A stretch of DNA of 64,000 bases from Forficula auricularia (lineage: Eukaryota; Arthropoda; Insecta; Dermaptera; Forficulidae): assembly GCA_024734495.1 (NCBI GenBank), contig JALMQS010000161.1, forward strand, positions 3,136,450-3,200,449. Reading direction: 5' to 3'. The notes beneath the pieces are model-generated. The model was not told the origin of the DNA. It ran no database searches and saw only the letters and a list, made by a program, of their open reading frames with translations. The translations under genes and the position numbers were made by a program. This document shows, piece after piece, positions 41,893 through 52,901 of the stretch; positions within the stretch are counted from its first letter, which is position 1, and every line of letters starts with the position of its first letter.

Positions 41893-43310
41893 AATCAACT
41901 GGTGTGTTCACCATACAACTTTCACATTTTCATTTATTTGAAGTCATCGCGACACTACTAATTTATACCCCCTTCCTTTATTTCGTTTTTTTTATTTTCT
42001 CAAAATCAAAAAAAATCAAAAATCTTTCATGTAAATGTCCACTTCCGGTTTTCCGATTTCAGCAAAAAGCATGCTATACACCTTCTACCCCATATCGAGC
42101 TTAAGTTTCGAATTTCCTAGCTCTGAGACTTATGGTTGCGAAACGCAGGGGGGTACATACGTACGGACCAGTGGATTTTTGGCCTCTGGGGACCACAATT
42201 TCCGGTTTTATGTCATAAATCGGATTTTCAAGGCCATCGATTCCTTCCACCTGGCATTTATAGACCCTTTAGAAGTTATACTCTTCATTAATTGTCGACT
42301 TACGTCTTTCAAATAAAATGTAATAAATAATATAATATTTTTTTCCTTTTTCATATCTATAACATGAAAACAATTTTGGTCAATCCCGAATACATATTTT
42401 TTACTTTCACATTTATATTCATAGAATATAATGTGGAAGTATTGTGATGCCCTGTTTGGGTCCTGTCTCTTTGAGAGCTTGTAAAAAGTTAATTTTTCAT
42501 TTTGAAACTTCTAGGTGGAAGGAATCCTTGTCCTTAATAGTTGGAAACCAGATTTGGGACAGAAAACCGGATATTATGGGTGGTCCCCAGAGGCCAAAAA
42601 GGGGACAAAAATCCATTGGTCAGTGCGTATGTAAGTACCCTCCTGCGTTTCGCAAACATAAGTCTCAGAGCTAGGAAATTCGAAACTTAAGCTCGGTATA
42701 GGCTAGAAGGAGTACAGCAAGCTTTGTAATGTTAACCTTTATTTATATATATATATTTTTGTTTATAATACTATAATGTTTATTTATTATTCTTTCTTAA
42801 TCGAAATGAACAGTTGTGGGGCGCTTTTGGCGCTCCCAACACTCTGGCCTCGGTTCTGGTGTCCTACTGGCGCCCATATATGCATGTATGGTACTTTTTA
42901 CTAATAGCCACAGCATCTGGCGTTATTATTTGGACGACTGATGAGGAGTTGCCACCTAATTTGTAAATAAATCTCTTTTTCTTTTTGTAAAGGGCTGCCC
43001 CCTCTGCGTGGCGCAATAGATCAGTCATTAAAATCGAAAAACCGGAACTGGACATTTACATGAAATTTTTTTTTTTTTTTTTGATTTTCTCAAAAACGAC
43101 TCTAACAATTTTTTTTTTAATAGTGTATTTATTAAGTGTCATGAGTTATTAGTTGTGTCAAAAATACTAATTTTTAAAAAAATCGTTAGACCCGTTTTTG
43201 AGAAAATCAAAAAAAAAACGAAAAAAGGAAGGGGGTGTAAATTAGTAGTGTCGCCATGATTTCAAATTAATGAAAATGTGAAAGTCGTGTGGTGAACACA
43301 CCAGTTGATT
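41893..43310. mobile_element. 1.4-kb inverted-repeat element, non-coding
   Basis: The outer ends are inverted over about 95 bp: AATCAACTGGTGTGTTCACC on both sides, continuing ACTTTCACATTTTCATT, GCGACACTACTAATTTA and CCCCCTTCCTTT. A second, inner inverted pair spans about 42027-42265 and 42515-42725 (AACTTCCGGTTTT... and GCTCTGAGACTTATG, GAAACGCAGG). The repeat shared with 28131-28310 is inside. No transposase was found and no target duplication could be fixed. Small frames on both strands are artefacts of the palindrome. Confidence 0.78.
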
Positions 43311-43465
43311 CTGTTTCCAATTTCATTTTTTTCTTTTTTGAACGTTAAATAAAAAATTGAAATTAAATTAAAATATTCTTGAGCTTCTCACCTGAATGAG
43401 CTTCGTTTATAGAAAATCAACCGATTCGTTTATAATAAATGGACGAATAAACATTTCTAATTGTA

Positions 43466-44130
43466 TTAGTCGCTCTCCAGGGAATCTTTTGTAAAATTAA
43501 TGAATGGCCCGAGATGAAGAATCAATCTCTGGCTGCTTAATAAGAAGAAAGCCCTCGAACTTGGGGGTAAGGAGGTGCGTGATCCCAGCAGGCGTCTCGG
43601 ATTACTTCTCTCGGGGCTGATAAATCGCGGGAAATTACATGAAGCTAATCGAATTTTAAGCCCTATAGTGTTAAAAGTGTGCGTCCCTATGTGGGTACCC
43701 CCTCGGGGCGGACAAATTAAATCCAGTTCAGGAAAAAAATTTTCATCTAAATAAAAATTCCGAAGGGTCACGCGATCGCGTGATTGTCACGGCATCCATT
43801 TCTGGAGATAGACAGACTCCAGTTGCTTGGTCCATTGGGTCCTAGATGAATCTGTCGAAAAAAAATTGGCTCCAAATCGTAAATTGCACTCAATTATTTA
43901 CCTTTGGCAGAGGGAAAAAAATCGCGTGTGCTTTATTGAGAGGCAAAAGTGCGGGCGGCGAATTGCCCTTTTTTTTTAGGTCATCAGGCCCTTTTTTCCA
44001 CCCTCCTGTGCCTCGTAAAATTAATGATTCGAAAATCTTTTCGGCACACGCTAGGTCAATTTTTTTTACAAAAGAATATGATGATCTGCGATCCATAAAT
44101 GAGATCATTTTTTTTTAATAAATCATTTTA
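43466..44130. other. Unique, GC-moderate segment, possible regulatory DNA
   Basis: It is free of the dispersed repeats and of higher complexity than the surroundings (GGGGCTGATAAATCGCGGGA, ATGAAGCTAATCGAATTTTA, GGGTCACGCGATCGCGTGAT with a palindromic ACGCGATCGCGT). Several 70-100 codon frames overlap on both strands, with no recognisable protein. Homeodomain-like TAAT sites and T/A runs make an enhancer plausible, but this is inference. Confidence 0.3.
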
Positions 44131-44735
44131 AAGTAAGGGAGAAGAGATTTTTTTAATTTTACTAATTTAATTGGATGAGTGGCTCTGGCAGTTTTCATTA
44201 ATTTTAAATAATTAATTACGAATCTTTTTTATAATATAAAATAAATGTGTTATAGAATTCCTATTTATATTTTATCCCCGAAAATAAATCTCTTGTATTA
44301 TTATCATTTCGCTTAACTTTTTGAAACGACAAGATTTCAAAATTAAATTGACATATTGATTTGGCAATTTTTTCTTTCACTAGTTTTAGCAAGAAATTTG
44401 AATCTTGGTGCGTTTTATAGATGACGAAATGTGCGCCTAATTTTACCTGTGATATCAAAGTGTTATCAAAAGAAAGAGCGAAGACGGAGGTGTATGTGTA
44501 CCCGAATTCTGAAGGATTGAAGTTTGTAAGAGTTGGTTTTGAGTGGTGCAGGGGGAGAGTTCTATTCTATGGTATAGTAGTTATGAGGATAAATAATTTA
44601 CGCTGCTTCGTCACTTGTTCAATTTAATAGCGGATTGGGTTTAGGAGTCGTCCATAAAACAGGCTTTTTGGGGGAAATTATTTATTTAATTTCATCAAAA
44701 AACATCTCGAAATAATTGGTATCTATAAAATATGG
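44131..44735. other. No gene seen
   Basis: AT-rich sequence with no supported feature. Two 65-68 codon frames have no motif. Confidence 0.45.
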
Positions 44736-44815
44736 CAAGCTTCTTTGATGGCCTGTGAGTCAAGAAAGGCAGTGGCCTTATGTCCCATTTTGAACAGGAT
44801 CTCATCACTTTTTTC

Positions 44816-44933
44816 CCGTCGTGAGTCAGGTTAGTTTTACCTTACTGATGACATGTTTTTGAGATAGTAATCCTCCTCAATTCGAGAGGAACCGCAGGTT
44901 CGGACATTTGGTTCCCGTTGTCCCCAAGCATAG
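44816..44933 (+). pseudogene. 28S rRNA-derived segment, unit 1
   Basis: CCGTCGTGAGTCAGGTTAGT, TTTACCTTACTGATGAC and CGAGAGGAACCGCAGGTTCG, GACATTTGG are near-exact matches to the universally conserved 3' region of eukaryotic large-subunit rRNA. Small changes (GAGTCAGG for GAGACAGG, CCTCCTCAATTCGAGAGG) and non-rRNA sequence on both sides show that it is a fragment, not a working rRNA gene. Confidence 0.88.
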
Positions 44934-45174
44934 CTTCGGTTTTCAGAAAGATTTAAATTTGAAGCCAAGCTTCATTGCTTCAGATTTTGCTATAAAGTAG
45001 ATGTTCTCTTAATAAGAGTCGCCATGCTTTTATCACGCATTTTATAGACGGAAATCCATGTTTGTTTGTTTTTTGGCTTTCTCGGATTTAACCATTAGCT
45101 TCTTTGATGGCCTGTTAGTCAAGAAAGGCAGTGGCCTTACGTCCCATTTTGAACAGGATCTCATCTCTTTTTCC

Positions 45175-45292
45175 CCGTCGTGAGTCAGGTTAGTTTTACC
45201 TTACTGATGACATGTTTTTGAGATAGTATTCCTCCTCATTTCGAGAGGAACCGCAGGTTTGGACATTTGGTTCCCGTTGTCCCCAAGCATAG
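45175..45292 (+). pseudogene. 28S rRNA-derived segment, unit 2
   Basis: This is the second tandem copy of the same 28S fragment, with a few substitutions from unit 1 (for example GTATTCC for GTAATCC, and CTCATTTCGAGAGG). Confidence 0.88.
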
Positions 45293-45519
45293 CTTCGGTT
45301 TTCAGAAAGATTTAAATTGGAAGCCAAGCTTCCTTGCTTCAGATTTTGCTATAAAGGAGATATTCTCTTAATAAGAGTCGCCATGCTTTTATCACGCATT
45401 TTATAGACGGAAATCCATGTTTGTTTGTTTTTTGGCTTTCTCGGATTAAACCATTAGCCATTTTACGATACGATATTTTAATTTATTCTCATATATGTAA
45501 GGATCAGATTAAAGTCGGA

Positions 45520-45600
45520 TTGCCGAGAGTCGAGTTTGAACCCGATCTAACTTGATTACGAGGCATGTACTTTACCCACTCGACCAACCTGACCCCCAAA
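45520..45600 (-). mobile_element. tRNA-like sequence, probable SINE head
   Basis: The minus strand reads GTCAGGTTGGTCGAGTGGGT (A-box-like TGGTCGAGTGG), CTCGTAATCAAG and the B box GGGTTCAAACTC, giving tRNA order over about 80 bases. Stems pair imperfectly. The anticodon-position triplet would be CGT. It is probably SINE-derived. Confidence 0.55.
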
Positions 45601-45604
45601 TCCA

Positions 45605-46090
45605 TGTTACTAGTCGACTTATGACAAAAATAATTAATCCTCTATTTCAAAAAACCTCTACATGTTGGTATAACAAGAATTCTCTAGAAGCTCAAGTTCA
45701 AAGTATTCATGTTCACATAATACTTTTTGGGTAGTGGATACAAGTATCCCTATAAAAGTGCTGGGCTTAAAACGGTTTCCAGGTAAAATGTTAGCTGTAT
45801 TTCTTCAGATCGACAGCCTTTTTCACAGACAATCAATCAATTGCAATTTCCATAGCTTTAGTTTTCCCATGAGAATCGGGTCAGGCTAGACAATAATTAC
45901 AGAGAAGATTCTATATCTGTCTACCTATATCTTTCTGATGGCAGTATTTCGAACCTCATGAAATTTAATCGCTGTTAAATTTTAGCTAAAAGTGATTTGC
46001 TGCTCATCCACTGTAGAGCGGTTGTTAGTGGTTGAAATTTTCAGCTTTTTTGCTTCATAACTTTCAGTTTAAGAATTGCACAAAATCTTG
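45605..46090. other. No gene seen
   Basis: AT-rich sequence with no supported feature. Confidence 0.45.
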
Positions 46091-46095
46091 AACTG

Positions 46096-46804
46096 TTAAG
46101 GTAGTTGTTTCACCATTTGGTTTTTCTTAGGAATTTTTTTAAATTTTAAACAGATTGTTATTTAAATACTTCTGCATCAATTGGTGACAAAACAATATAG
46201 TTCCGGAGATATTAAATTCTAAAGATAGAGTTTTTCAGACTCTTATACATTGCACTATACGGGATATCGGAAAGCTTACATACATATTTAATTATAATTA
46301 AGAAACTCTCTTACCATTGTTATAAAAAACTAAACCAACATTAAACAATACCTAACTAATACATTTTTAAGAAAATTTTAATTCATAGTTACAACACAAT
46401 TTCTGAGATAATAATGAATAAATAATGAAAAATTTACACTATAAAGAAGCTGGCAACAAAACATTTATTTAACCTAAAAAGTGGGTTAACTTTAGTAATT
46501 TTTTTGACGTTTTTTCGCTTCAGTCATTGTCGCAACAGCTTTCAATCGCTTATTAAGAACTTTTTTGTTTTATAAATCTCCCTTTATAATGTACTTTATA
46601 TGACATTTCTATGAAAAAATATATACAAGCTTGTACAGTGTTGCCAGATTTGTCAAACGAGCACGGGATTGGCTAGTAGTGGTACATAAACAGCAACAAG
46701 TTTTGGGCTTATGAATTATGAATCCTTATTGTCTGTTCTATATATATAGTAATACTCTAGTATTAACTTTTTGCTAGTATTGTCGAGAAACAACTACCTT
46801 TTAA
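46096..46804 (+). mobile_element. Internal part of the 4.4-5.3 kb element, second copy
   Basis: It matches about 4520-5225 throughout (TACTTCTGCATC, TTGCACTATACGGGATATCG, ACTAAACCAACATTAAACAA, GAGCACGGGATTGGCTAGTA). It is bounded by the inverted pair AAGGTAGTTGTTTC and GAAACAACTACCTT and lacks the outer TIRs of the first copy. Either the inner pair is a true element end or the outer parts were lost. Confidence 0.75.
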
Positions 46805-46814
46805 AACTTATTTT

Positions 46815-47049
46815 TACAGTCAATCAAATTAGAGAACAAATTTTTATTTTATTTTATTTTCATTTTATTCATCATAGGGTCCTTGATGAAGGTCATGAAT
46901 CTACAACCGGTTTTAAAAAATACTACCACTGAGAAGAATCCGCAAAGAAACACAGTAGATACATATAACTATCTAAAAAGACCTATAACGTCACGCATTG
47001 TTTCTTATTTTCTTTCGATTTTTCAAAACAAAATATGTACCTTACTTTT
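46815..47049 (+). repeat. Family H repeat, left part (split by family B)
   Basis: It matches the complement of 35820-36065. It continues after the insertion at 47787 (TATACAAATAGTTTTAAATTTAG). Confidence 0.8.
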
Positions 47050-47786
47050 GAACCGACTTCAAAAAAAGGAGGAGGTTCTCTATTCGACTGAATTTTTTTT
47101 TTTTTTTTGTGCCTATGTTACCTCATATCTCCGCCAATTGTCAACCGATTTTGAAAATTTTTTTTGCATTGGGTCCAGTCTAGCTTCCGATTGGTCCCAT
47201 TTTTTTCGTTTTTTTTTCATAGGTATTAGACCTTTTTTATTAGGTTTGTTTAGACCTAACCTCTTTGTTTATGAACCGATTTCGATGGTTCTTTTTTTAT
47301 CCGAAAGGGGATGTCTTAGGGATGGTGTCATATTAATTTGGTCAAGTTCTTATGATATGATCACTATTAATAACATCACTAAAAAGAGAAAAATAAAAAT
47401 AATTTTTAAGAAAAAAATAAAAACCGACTTCAAAAAATTAAATGCAACAAATAAAATACACTAAAAGGTATAAAATAATTATTATCTTATTTAGTTACAA
47501 CTAAACGACGAAATATTAACATGAAATTACTTTTTGAAGTCGGTGCCAAACATATACCTTTTATGAATCGCACTCGACGGATCTTACTTAGTATGTTTGG
47601 CGGGTACGCTCGCTTATAGGTATAGTTTGTTTGGTAACGACTTCAAAAAGTAATTTCATGTTAATATTTCGTCGTTTAATTGTAACTAAATAAGATAATA
47701 ATTATTTTATACCTTTTAGTGTATTTTATTTGTTGCATTTAATTTTTTGAAGTCGGTTTTTATTTTTTCTTAAAAATTATTTTTAT
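47050..47786 (+). mobile_element. Family B element, copy 2, inserted in family H
   Basis: It starts GAACCGACTTC, A run, GGAGGAGGTTCTCTATTCGA, then the body (CTCATATCTCCGCCAATTGT, GATTGGTCCCATTTTTTTC) and the snap-back part (47400-47786) with ACCGACTTC...GAAGTCGGT arms. The site without the insertion is the family H copy at 35780-36065, which fixes the boundaries to within a few bases. A 193-codon frame across it is not a gene. Confidence 0.85.
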
Positions 47787-47849
47787 ATACAAATAGTTTT
47801 AAATTTAGATTCTTATGTTCCTCCAAATAGTAAGAGGTCTGCTGATCTA

Positions 47850-48700
47850 TTCTTTGTGTGTTATTGTAATTTTCAAATGGTATGTACGAATCCCACCAGA
47901 TTTTTTTTTTAAGTTACCTCCTCTCTTGTATTCTTACTGTCAGAAATAATTTTCTCTGATCGAATTGGTTAAAATACTTTTCAATCAAAGGCTCATCTCA
48001 TCATTGACTGCTCCAGAGCTATTTTCATCTTTTTCGGCAGATGTTTAGAAATCGTTCCAACTTTTTTATTTCATTTCTAATTTTTCTTGTCAAGGGTATC
48101 GATGATCCCTCTGGATTAGAAAAAGAAACCCAATCAATTTCCAATGTGATTGGTTAGCTTAGACATAGACAACTTGTAGAGACAATTTCACATAATTAAC
48201 GCACATTCTTTAACTATATTTAATATATTTATAAATATATGGGAAAATGAAGAAGGGATCTAGTTTTTATTATTATTTTTTTTTACTAGATTATAGATGA
48301 TGGTCATCTGAATTAGTTTGAAACCAGTATAGAACAGCCAAGAATTAATAGAACGTGTTTATCAGTAGACACCAAACCATTCAAATGGTATTATTTAAAA
48401 TAATTATTTGTGGAACATCTTTAGTTGCCAAAAATGCTCGAATACTCGTCTGATCTCAAAATAAATTAAAACAAGTAAAAATTATAAAATAAATATTTAT
48501 TTAGTACCAGAAAAAGTTATTCGCCAGGCGATTCTCAAGCATTATTTTTTATATGAAATTAATTTTTGTATTTAATTTTCTTATTTTTTTTTTTTTTTTT
48601 TTTTTAATCTAACTAGAGTTCTATTTTCGCCAAAATTTAATTTTACAATATTAGAAATTCTTATTTTTTTCTTAATTCACGGTGCTGAGGATTTAAATAA
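47850..48700. other. No gene seen
   Basis: AT-rich sequence with T runs of about 20 bases (48580-48605). No feature is supported. Confidence 0.45.
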
Positions 48701-48715
48701 AAGGTGTTAAATAAA

Positions 48716-48885
48716 ATGGCTTATTTTTCAGCAGATTTTTAAATTAATTTAAATGGTGGTTTTTAATTAATCCAAATATTTATATTTGAAGAAGCAATAT
48801 TGTGAAAATTTATATTCGGATTAATTAAAAACAACCATTTGAATTAATTTATGAAAAAAGATGGTGAAAAATAAGCCTTTTTTTA
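48716..48885. repeat. Imperfect palindrome
   Basis: ATGGCTTATTTTTCA, AATTAATTTAAATGGTGGTTTTTAATTAATCC and its complement GGATTAATTAAAAACAACCATTTGAATTAATT, TGAAAAATAAGCC form arms of about 70 bp around a 30-base spacer. Confidence 0.75.
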
Positions 48886-48900
48886 TTTAATACATATTAT

Positions 48901-49700
48901 TTTTTACTTTACCATACAGGGTATGGTCAAGTATTGTAATCGTGCATGAAAAAAGTGTTTTTTTTGCTTCTTTTTTCAAAATATCTTGAAAACGGCTGAA
49001 ATTATTTTGATTAAAAAAATTGGGCGAAACTATAGCATTTTGGTCTACAAAAAAGCCCTAATAAGTCAACATCGAAAAAATTATGTTTTTCGAGATAATA
49101 ATTGTTTTATCAAAATGTCTGTTTATCTGTACGTTACCAAATTTTTGTGGACGAGCTAGCTCAAAAACTAGTGTGAATATCAAAACCAAATTTCACGCGT
49201 AGTTTTGGTGCATTGAAATTAAGAGCTGATTAGATTTTGGTGCATATCGACCCAAAAATTAGGGGCTGAAGGGGGGGGCCATTTGAGCAAACTCGACCAA
49301 ATTTTGTATACAAAATCAGTGGACCACCAGAAGTCTAAAAATGCAAAAACTAACCGCCCAAAATGGGGGTCAAAAAATGAATATATAGGCCCTTGTACCA
49401 AACTCAACCAAATTTTGTATACATAATCAGTGGGCTACCAGAAGATTAAAAATACAAAAAAAAACTAATCGCCCGAAATGGAGGGGGGGGGGTGTAGGTT
49501 GAAAAAATGAAAATCTAGGCCCTTGGACCAAATCCAACCAAATGTTGTATACATAATCAGTGGGCCCCCAGAAGTATAAAAATGCAAAAACTAACCCCCC
49601 CCTCTACATAATTATAAATAATTTTATTAAATATTAAATATAAGTGAGGGGAAAGGTTGTAAGGTAAAGTCAAGTGGATGGCCACATCAGAACCTGTCAG
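48901..49700 (+). mobile_element. Family A element, full-length-like, plus strand
   Basis: The start is TTTTTACTTTACCATACAGG, GTATGGTCAAGTATTGTAAT. The middle has AACTAGTGTGAATATCAAAA and GTGCATTGAAATTAAGAGCT. Submodules with G runs (49265-49600) repeat CCAAATTTTGTATACA and TCAGTGGNCNNCCAGAAG. The end is AAGGTAAAGTCAAGTGGATG, GCCACATCAGAAC. It has the same order and length (about 800 bp) as 37400-38222 in reverse. Confidence 0.78.
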
Positions 49701-49786
49701 TTTATTTCATGTTAGAAAGGATAGCCAGTTCGTTACTTGGTTCTATTATCGGACAATCCTTTCTGACATGAAATAAAATATAACTA
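49698..49786. repeat. Short inverted repeat
   Basis: TTTATTTCATGTTAGAAAGGAT and ATCCTTTCTGACATGAAATAAA form 22-bp arms around a 41-base loop, directly after the family A end. Confidence 0.75.
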
Positions 49787-50066
49787 ATCAGATCTTTGAT
49801 TCAACCTTTTAAATTCTTGTTCTTAGTGATGTAAAATTAATTTTAATTAATACTACATAGCTTAATTGTTAGAAAGTTAAAAGAAGTATTTTATGGGCCT
49901 ACTATGAAAAAATAAAAATAAACCGGCCAAATTAGTGCTTGGCTTTTTTCGAAATTCTTTGTAATTAAAGATTAAATATATCAAATTTATTTTATTATTT
50001 ATTTTTTTTTTCATAAGAAACACAATATTAAAAATTATATAAATATATACATATATTTATTTATTA

Positions 50067-50432
50067 TATACCGGGTGATTTTTTATCTTGAATTTATCTC
50101 AAAAACAATGCATTATATGAAAAAAGTTTCAAATAAACGTTTATTTATATCAAGGGGGAAACTAAACTACGCTATTGTTTGTCGACCTAGGACAAGCTTT
50201 CAAGGGTATTTCGAGGTCAAGTTCTGTTTTTTAAATAGAAACCTATATGTTTCTGTACATATTCTTAATCTAGAAAAAAAAACAGATTAATTTTCATTAG
50301 AACTTTTTTTATACGTCATCAAATAAAAAATAAATATTAAATAAATTAAATCCCCAAAAAAATCCTAATAATTATTTTTAACAAACATTCAACTTAATTA
50401 TCAAATAATAATGATCAAATATTTAATTATTA
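50067..50432 (+). repeat. Family E repeat, copy 2
   Basis: It runs from TATACCGGGTGATTTTTTAT, through CAATGCATTATATGAAAAAA, AGGGGGAAACTAAACTACGC, CTATATGTTTCTGTACATAT to ATTATCAAATAATAATGATC. It is co-linear with the complement of 41120-41505. Confidence 0.75.
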
Positions 50433-50837
50433 TGTACAAAACGATAAAATGAAGCTCCTGAGGGCTAAATTATTAAATTATTAATATTAAAAAAAGCAGA
50501 CCCTTAGGCTCCAGCCTGGGTAGCCTGTGCTTAAATCCGGCCCTGATAGTAACTAATCATGTAATTAATTTGAAAATTTGAAAATATGTACTTTTGTCAA
50601 AATCAAAATCTTAAAGTATCCCAAATTTATATTTTTCCAGATGATTTTCAAGAATACTAAGTATTCATGGGATTAATATTATTTTCATTATATACTTTTT
50701 GGGAAAATAAAATTCAAAATTGCTTTAAACACTATTAAATAATTAAAAGTGATAAGTGAAAATAGTATTACGTATTATACTAAACCGATTATGATTATCT
50801 CAGAAAATAAGCTAAGAATAGCTAGCAATAATTGCTC

Positions 50838-50975
50838 TCGAGGGGTATATAAGAAGGGGAAAAGATAGGGAGAGGGGTATATAAAGGTGTTAGATAGGGT
50901 GAGTGGGAGGGTATGTAGAGGGGGTAGGGGAAGTGGAAAAAAGGTATAAAAGGAGGGATTGATAGGGACAGAAGC
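50838..50975 (+). other. Purine-rich tract with TATA-like repeats
   Basis: For about 140 bases the plus strand is nearly all purine plus TATA (AGGGGTATATAAGAAGGGGA, AGAGGGGTATATAAAGGTG, AAAGGTATAAAAGGAGGG). Three TATA-box-like motifs recur at about 34- and 80-base spacing. It may be a decayed tandem repeat. Confidence 0.5.
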
Positions 50976-51212
50976 CAGTATGTGTCGGTGGTCTAGTGGT
51001 GGATGAAACATCGGCTGGGAATATTACAATATGCCCTTCATCCATCCTCTCAGCTGACTCCACCCTTCACCAATAAAAAACCCTTCATCCCTTATATTAA
51101 TTAGATGCATATATTGAAGAAACCATTAAATATAATATTTTATTTATTTCAACTTATTATACTTTTAGGTAAATAGCAATCGTGTGTGTGAGTGAATGTA
51201 TTATATTATATA

Positions 51213-51397
51213 TGGTACCGGGTGAGTTTTTTTTTATTTTGAGACAGTCTTATCACTTATAACTCTAAAACAGTGCATTATATGAAAAAAATTCAAATAA
51301 AAGTTTATTTATATCAAGGGGGAAACTAAACTACGATATTGTTTGTCGAACTAGAACAAGCTTTCAAGGGTATTTCAAGGTTAAGTTCTGTTTTTTA
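51213..51397 (+). repeat. Family E repeat, copy 3 (5' part)
   Basis: GGTACCGGGTGAGTTTTTTT, GTGCATTATATGAAAAAAAT, AGGGGGAAACTAAACTACGA, TTTCAAGGGTATTTCAAGGT. It stops near TTCTGTTTTTTATA. Confidence 0.75.
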
Positions 51398-51557
51398 TAT
51401 TTATTATTAGTAGAGGTCAACCTCATTGATTTCTCTTAATGAATCAACAACATTGCTACTCTCGGCATACAAAATTTTTCTATCAATTGCGACAATTAAA
51501 TTAACAAATATTTTTCTAATTCTAAAAATACTTAATTCTCCATGATAATTTTTTTTA

Positions 51558-51762
51558 ATTTGAATTTTTATGGTATTTAAATCACACATAATTAATTATA
51601 ATTATTTATTGAACAGGGACAAATAATACTACGACGTTTCGATCGACTTATTCTACGATCGTTCTCAAGTATGAGCGTCGTAATTATATTTTATTATTAT
51701 TTCTCCGTGTTCAATAAATAATTATAATTAATTATGTGTGAATTAAATAAAAATTCATATTT
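51558..51762. repeat. Snap-back palindrome, 51.6 kb
   Basis: The arms (51558-51643 and 51680-51762) share CACACATAATTAATTATAATTATTTATTGAACA. The core minus strand reads CTCATACTTGAGAA, a CGATCG...CGATCG hairpin, then AAACGTCGTAG, with ACGACG/CGTCGT closing it. It belongs to the same family as 38673-38912. Confidence 0.83.
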
Positions 51763-51820
51763 TAATCAAATTAATTACAAAAATAAAAGCTTTAACAGCT
51801 TCATTACTAATTTATTTTTT

Positions 51821-52163
51821 AAAGATAAGAGTAAATAGATATTTTATTTAATATGGATTTACTATGAGTTAAGGATACTGGGTCACTTATTTCACATTAA
51901 AATTAAAAAATTAAAAGATATAAATTTTTTTTCTTTTTCAATATATATATTTCGGGCTATCAACCCATCTTCAGGAAATACAGAAGGTAACAGTTACCTT
52001 CTGTATTTCCTGAAGATGGGTTGATAGCCCGAAATATATATATTGAAAAAGAAAAAAAATTTATATCTTTTAATTTTTTAATTTTAATGTGAAATAAGTG
52101 ACCCAGTATCCTTAACTCATAGTAAATCCATATTAAATAAAATATCTATTTACTCTTATCTTT
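51821..52163. repeat. Perfect 343-bp palindrome
   Basis: Two 171-base arms (51821-51991 and 51993-52163) are exact complements by eye, around a single A at 51992 (AAGGTAAC A GTTACCTT). Each arm carries CTGAAGA, T, GGGTTGATAGCCC hairpin, GAAAT (minus at 51949-51975, plus at 52010-52034). Right-flank sequence ATTAAAGATGTTTCACC, TTGCACCAACACC recurs at 15133. The lack of mismatches implies recent formation, conversion, or an assembly fold-back. Confidence 0.9.
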
Positions 52164-52199
52164 ATTAAAGATGTTTCACCTTGCACCAACACCACAATC

Positions 52200-52630
52200 T
52201 CTACTGATTAATTTATTTTTTATAATCCCACAAAAATTCGACATCCTCCCTCAAAAATGTGTGGGTCTCGGGACGCGCGATAGAAGTGATAACTTTCACC
52301 AACCAAGTATTTTTTAGGAAGACAATTGCAAGGATAGTTGTCCGGAGAAAAGAGAATTGAATTTTTAATTTTAATTAGAAGAGTGTGGGGGGCAAAGGAA
52401 TAATTATTAATATATTTAATGCTTCTGGATTTAAAATTAATTTTTGTCTTTCTTTCAGTTTAATTCATTTATACATATTTCAAATTTGCTGCGCCGCAAT
52501 AATCTCAATAAATTCTATTTATAAAATACATAGCTATATATTATAATATATTCAATTATTTCCACACTTATAATAAAGTCTAATTCAAAAATATTCATTT
52601 TAGTAAAAGTAAAAAACAAAGATTTTTAAA
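52200..52630. other. No gene seen
   Basis: AT-rich unique DNA with no supported feature. Confidence 0.45.
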
Positions 52631-52635
52631 ATAAT

Positions 52636-52706
52636 TCTATGGTCTAGTGGTAAAGTGTCTGCCTCTGATGCAAGAGGTCTCAGGTTCTAATCTGACATCC
52701 GGCAAG
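52636..52706 (+). mobile_element. tRNA-like sequence, probable SINE head
   Basis: TCTATGGTCTAGTGGTAAAG (A-box TGGTCTAGTGG), CCTCTGATGCAAGAGG (a good 5-bp stem with a 6-base loop), then the B box CAGGTTCTAATCTG. The acceptor ends do not pair and the anticodon loop is one base short, so this is not a functional tRNA. Confidence 0.6.
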
Positions 52707-52901
52707 TCATTTTTTTAAAGAGTCGTATGAGTGAGAGAAGGGAAGCCAGACAGACTGGCGCTGTAACGCGTTACGTAACGAAACGTTTTACCCTCCCAAA
52801 AGAAGTTATCACTTCAAAAAGTCATCATACAATTTATTAGGTTTTTCGACGTGGGGGGAGATAAATATAAATAACTTGCACATTCAAGTTTGTACCTTCT
52901 T

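Larger units (their letters stand above)
44738..45457 (+). repeat. Tandem duplication of a 359-bp unit with 28S rRNA-derived core
   Basis: Units 44738-45096 and 45097-45457 are nearly identical, with scattered single-base differences. Each starts AGCTTCTTTGATGGCCTG and ends GGCTTTCTCGGATT(T/A)AACCATTAG. The middle of each is similar to the 3' part of 28S rRNA. The near identity implies recent duplication or gene conversion. Confidence 0.93.

Noticed and set aside
44816..44933. A functional rRNA gene or rDNA unit
   Set aside because: Only about 118 bases match, with substitutions at conserved positions, and flanking sequence is not rRNA.
46883..47464. 193-codon frame as a gene
   Set aside because: It runs from family H into family B, two non-coding repeats, and its composition follows T runs. 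The junction is an insertion site.
50958..51010. tRNA-like GTCGGTGGTCTAGTGGTGG
   Set aside because: Only an A-box-like string is present; no B box or T arm follows at the right distance.
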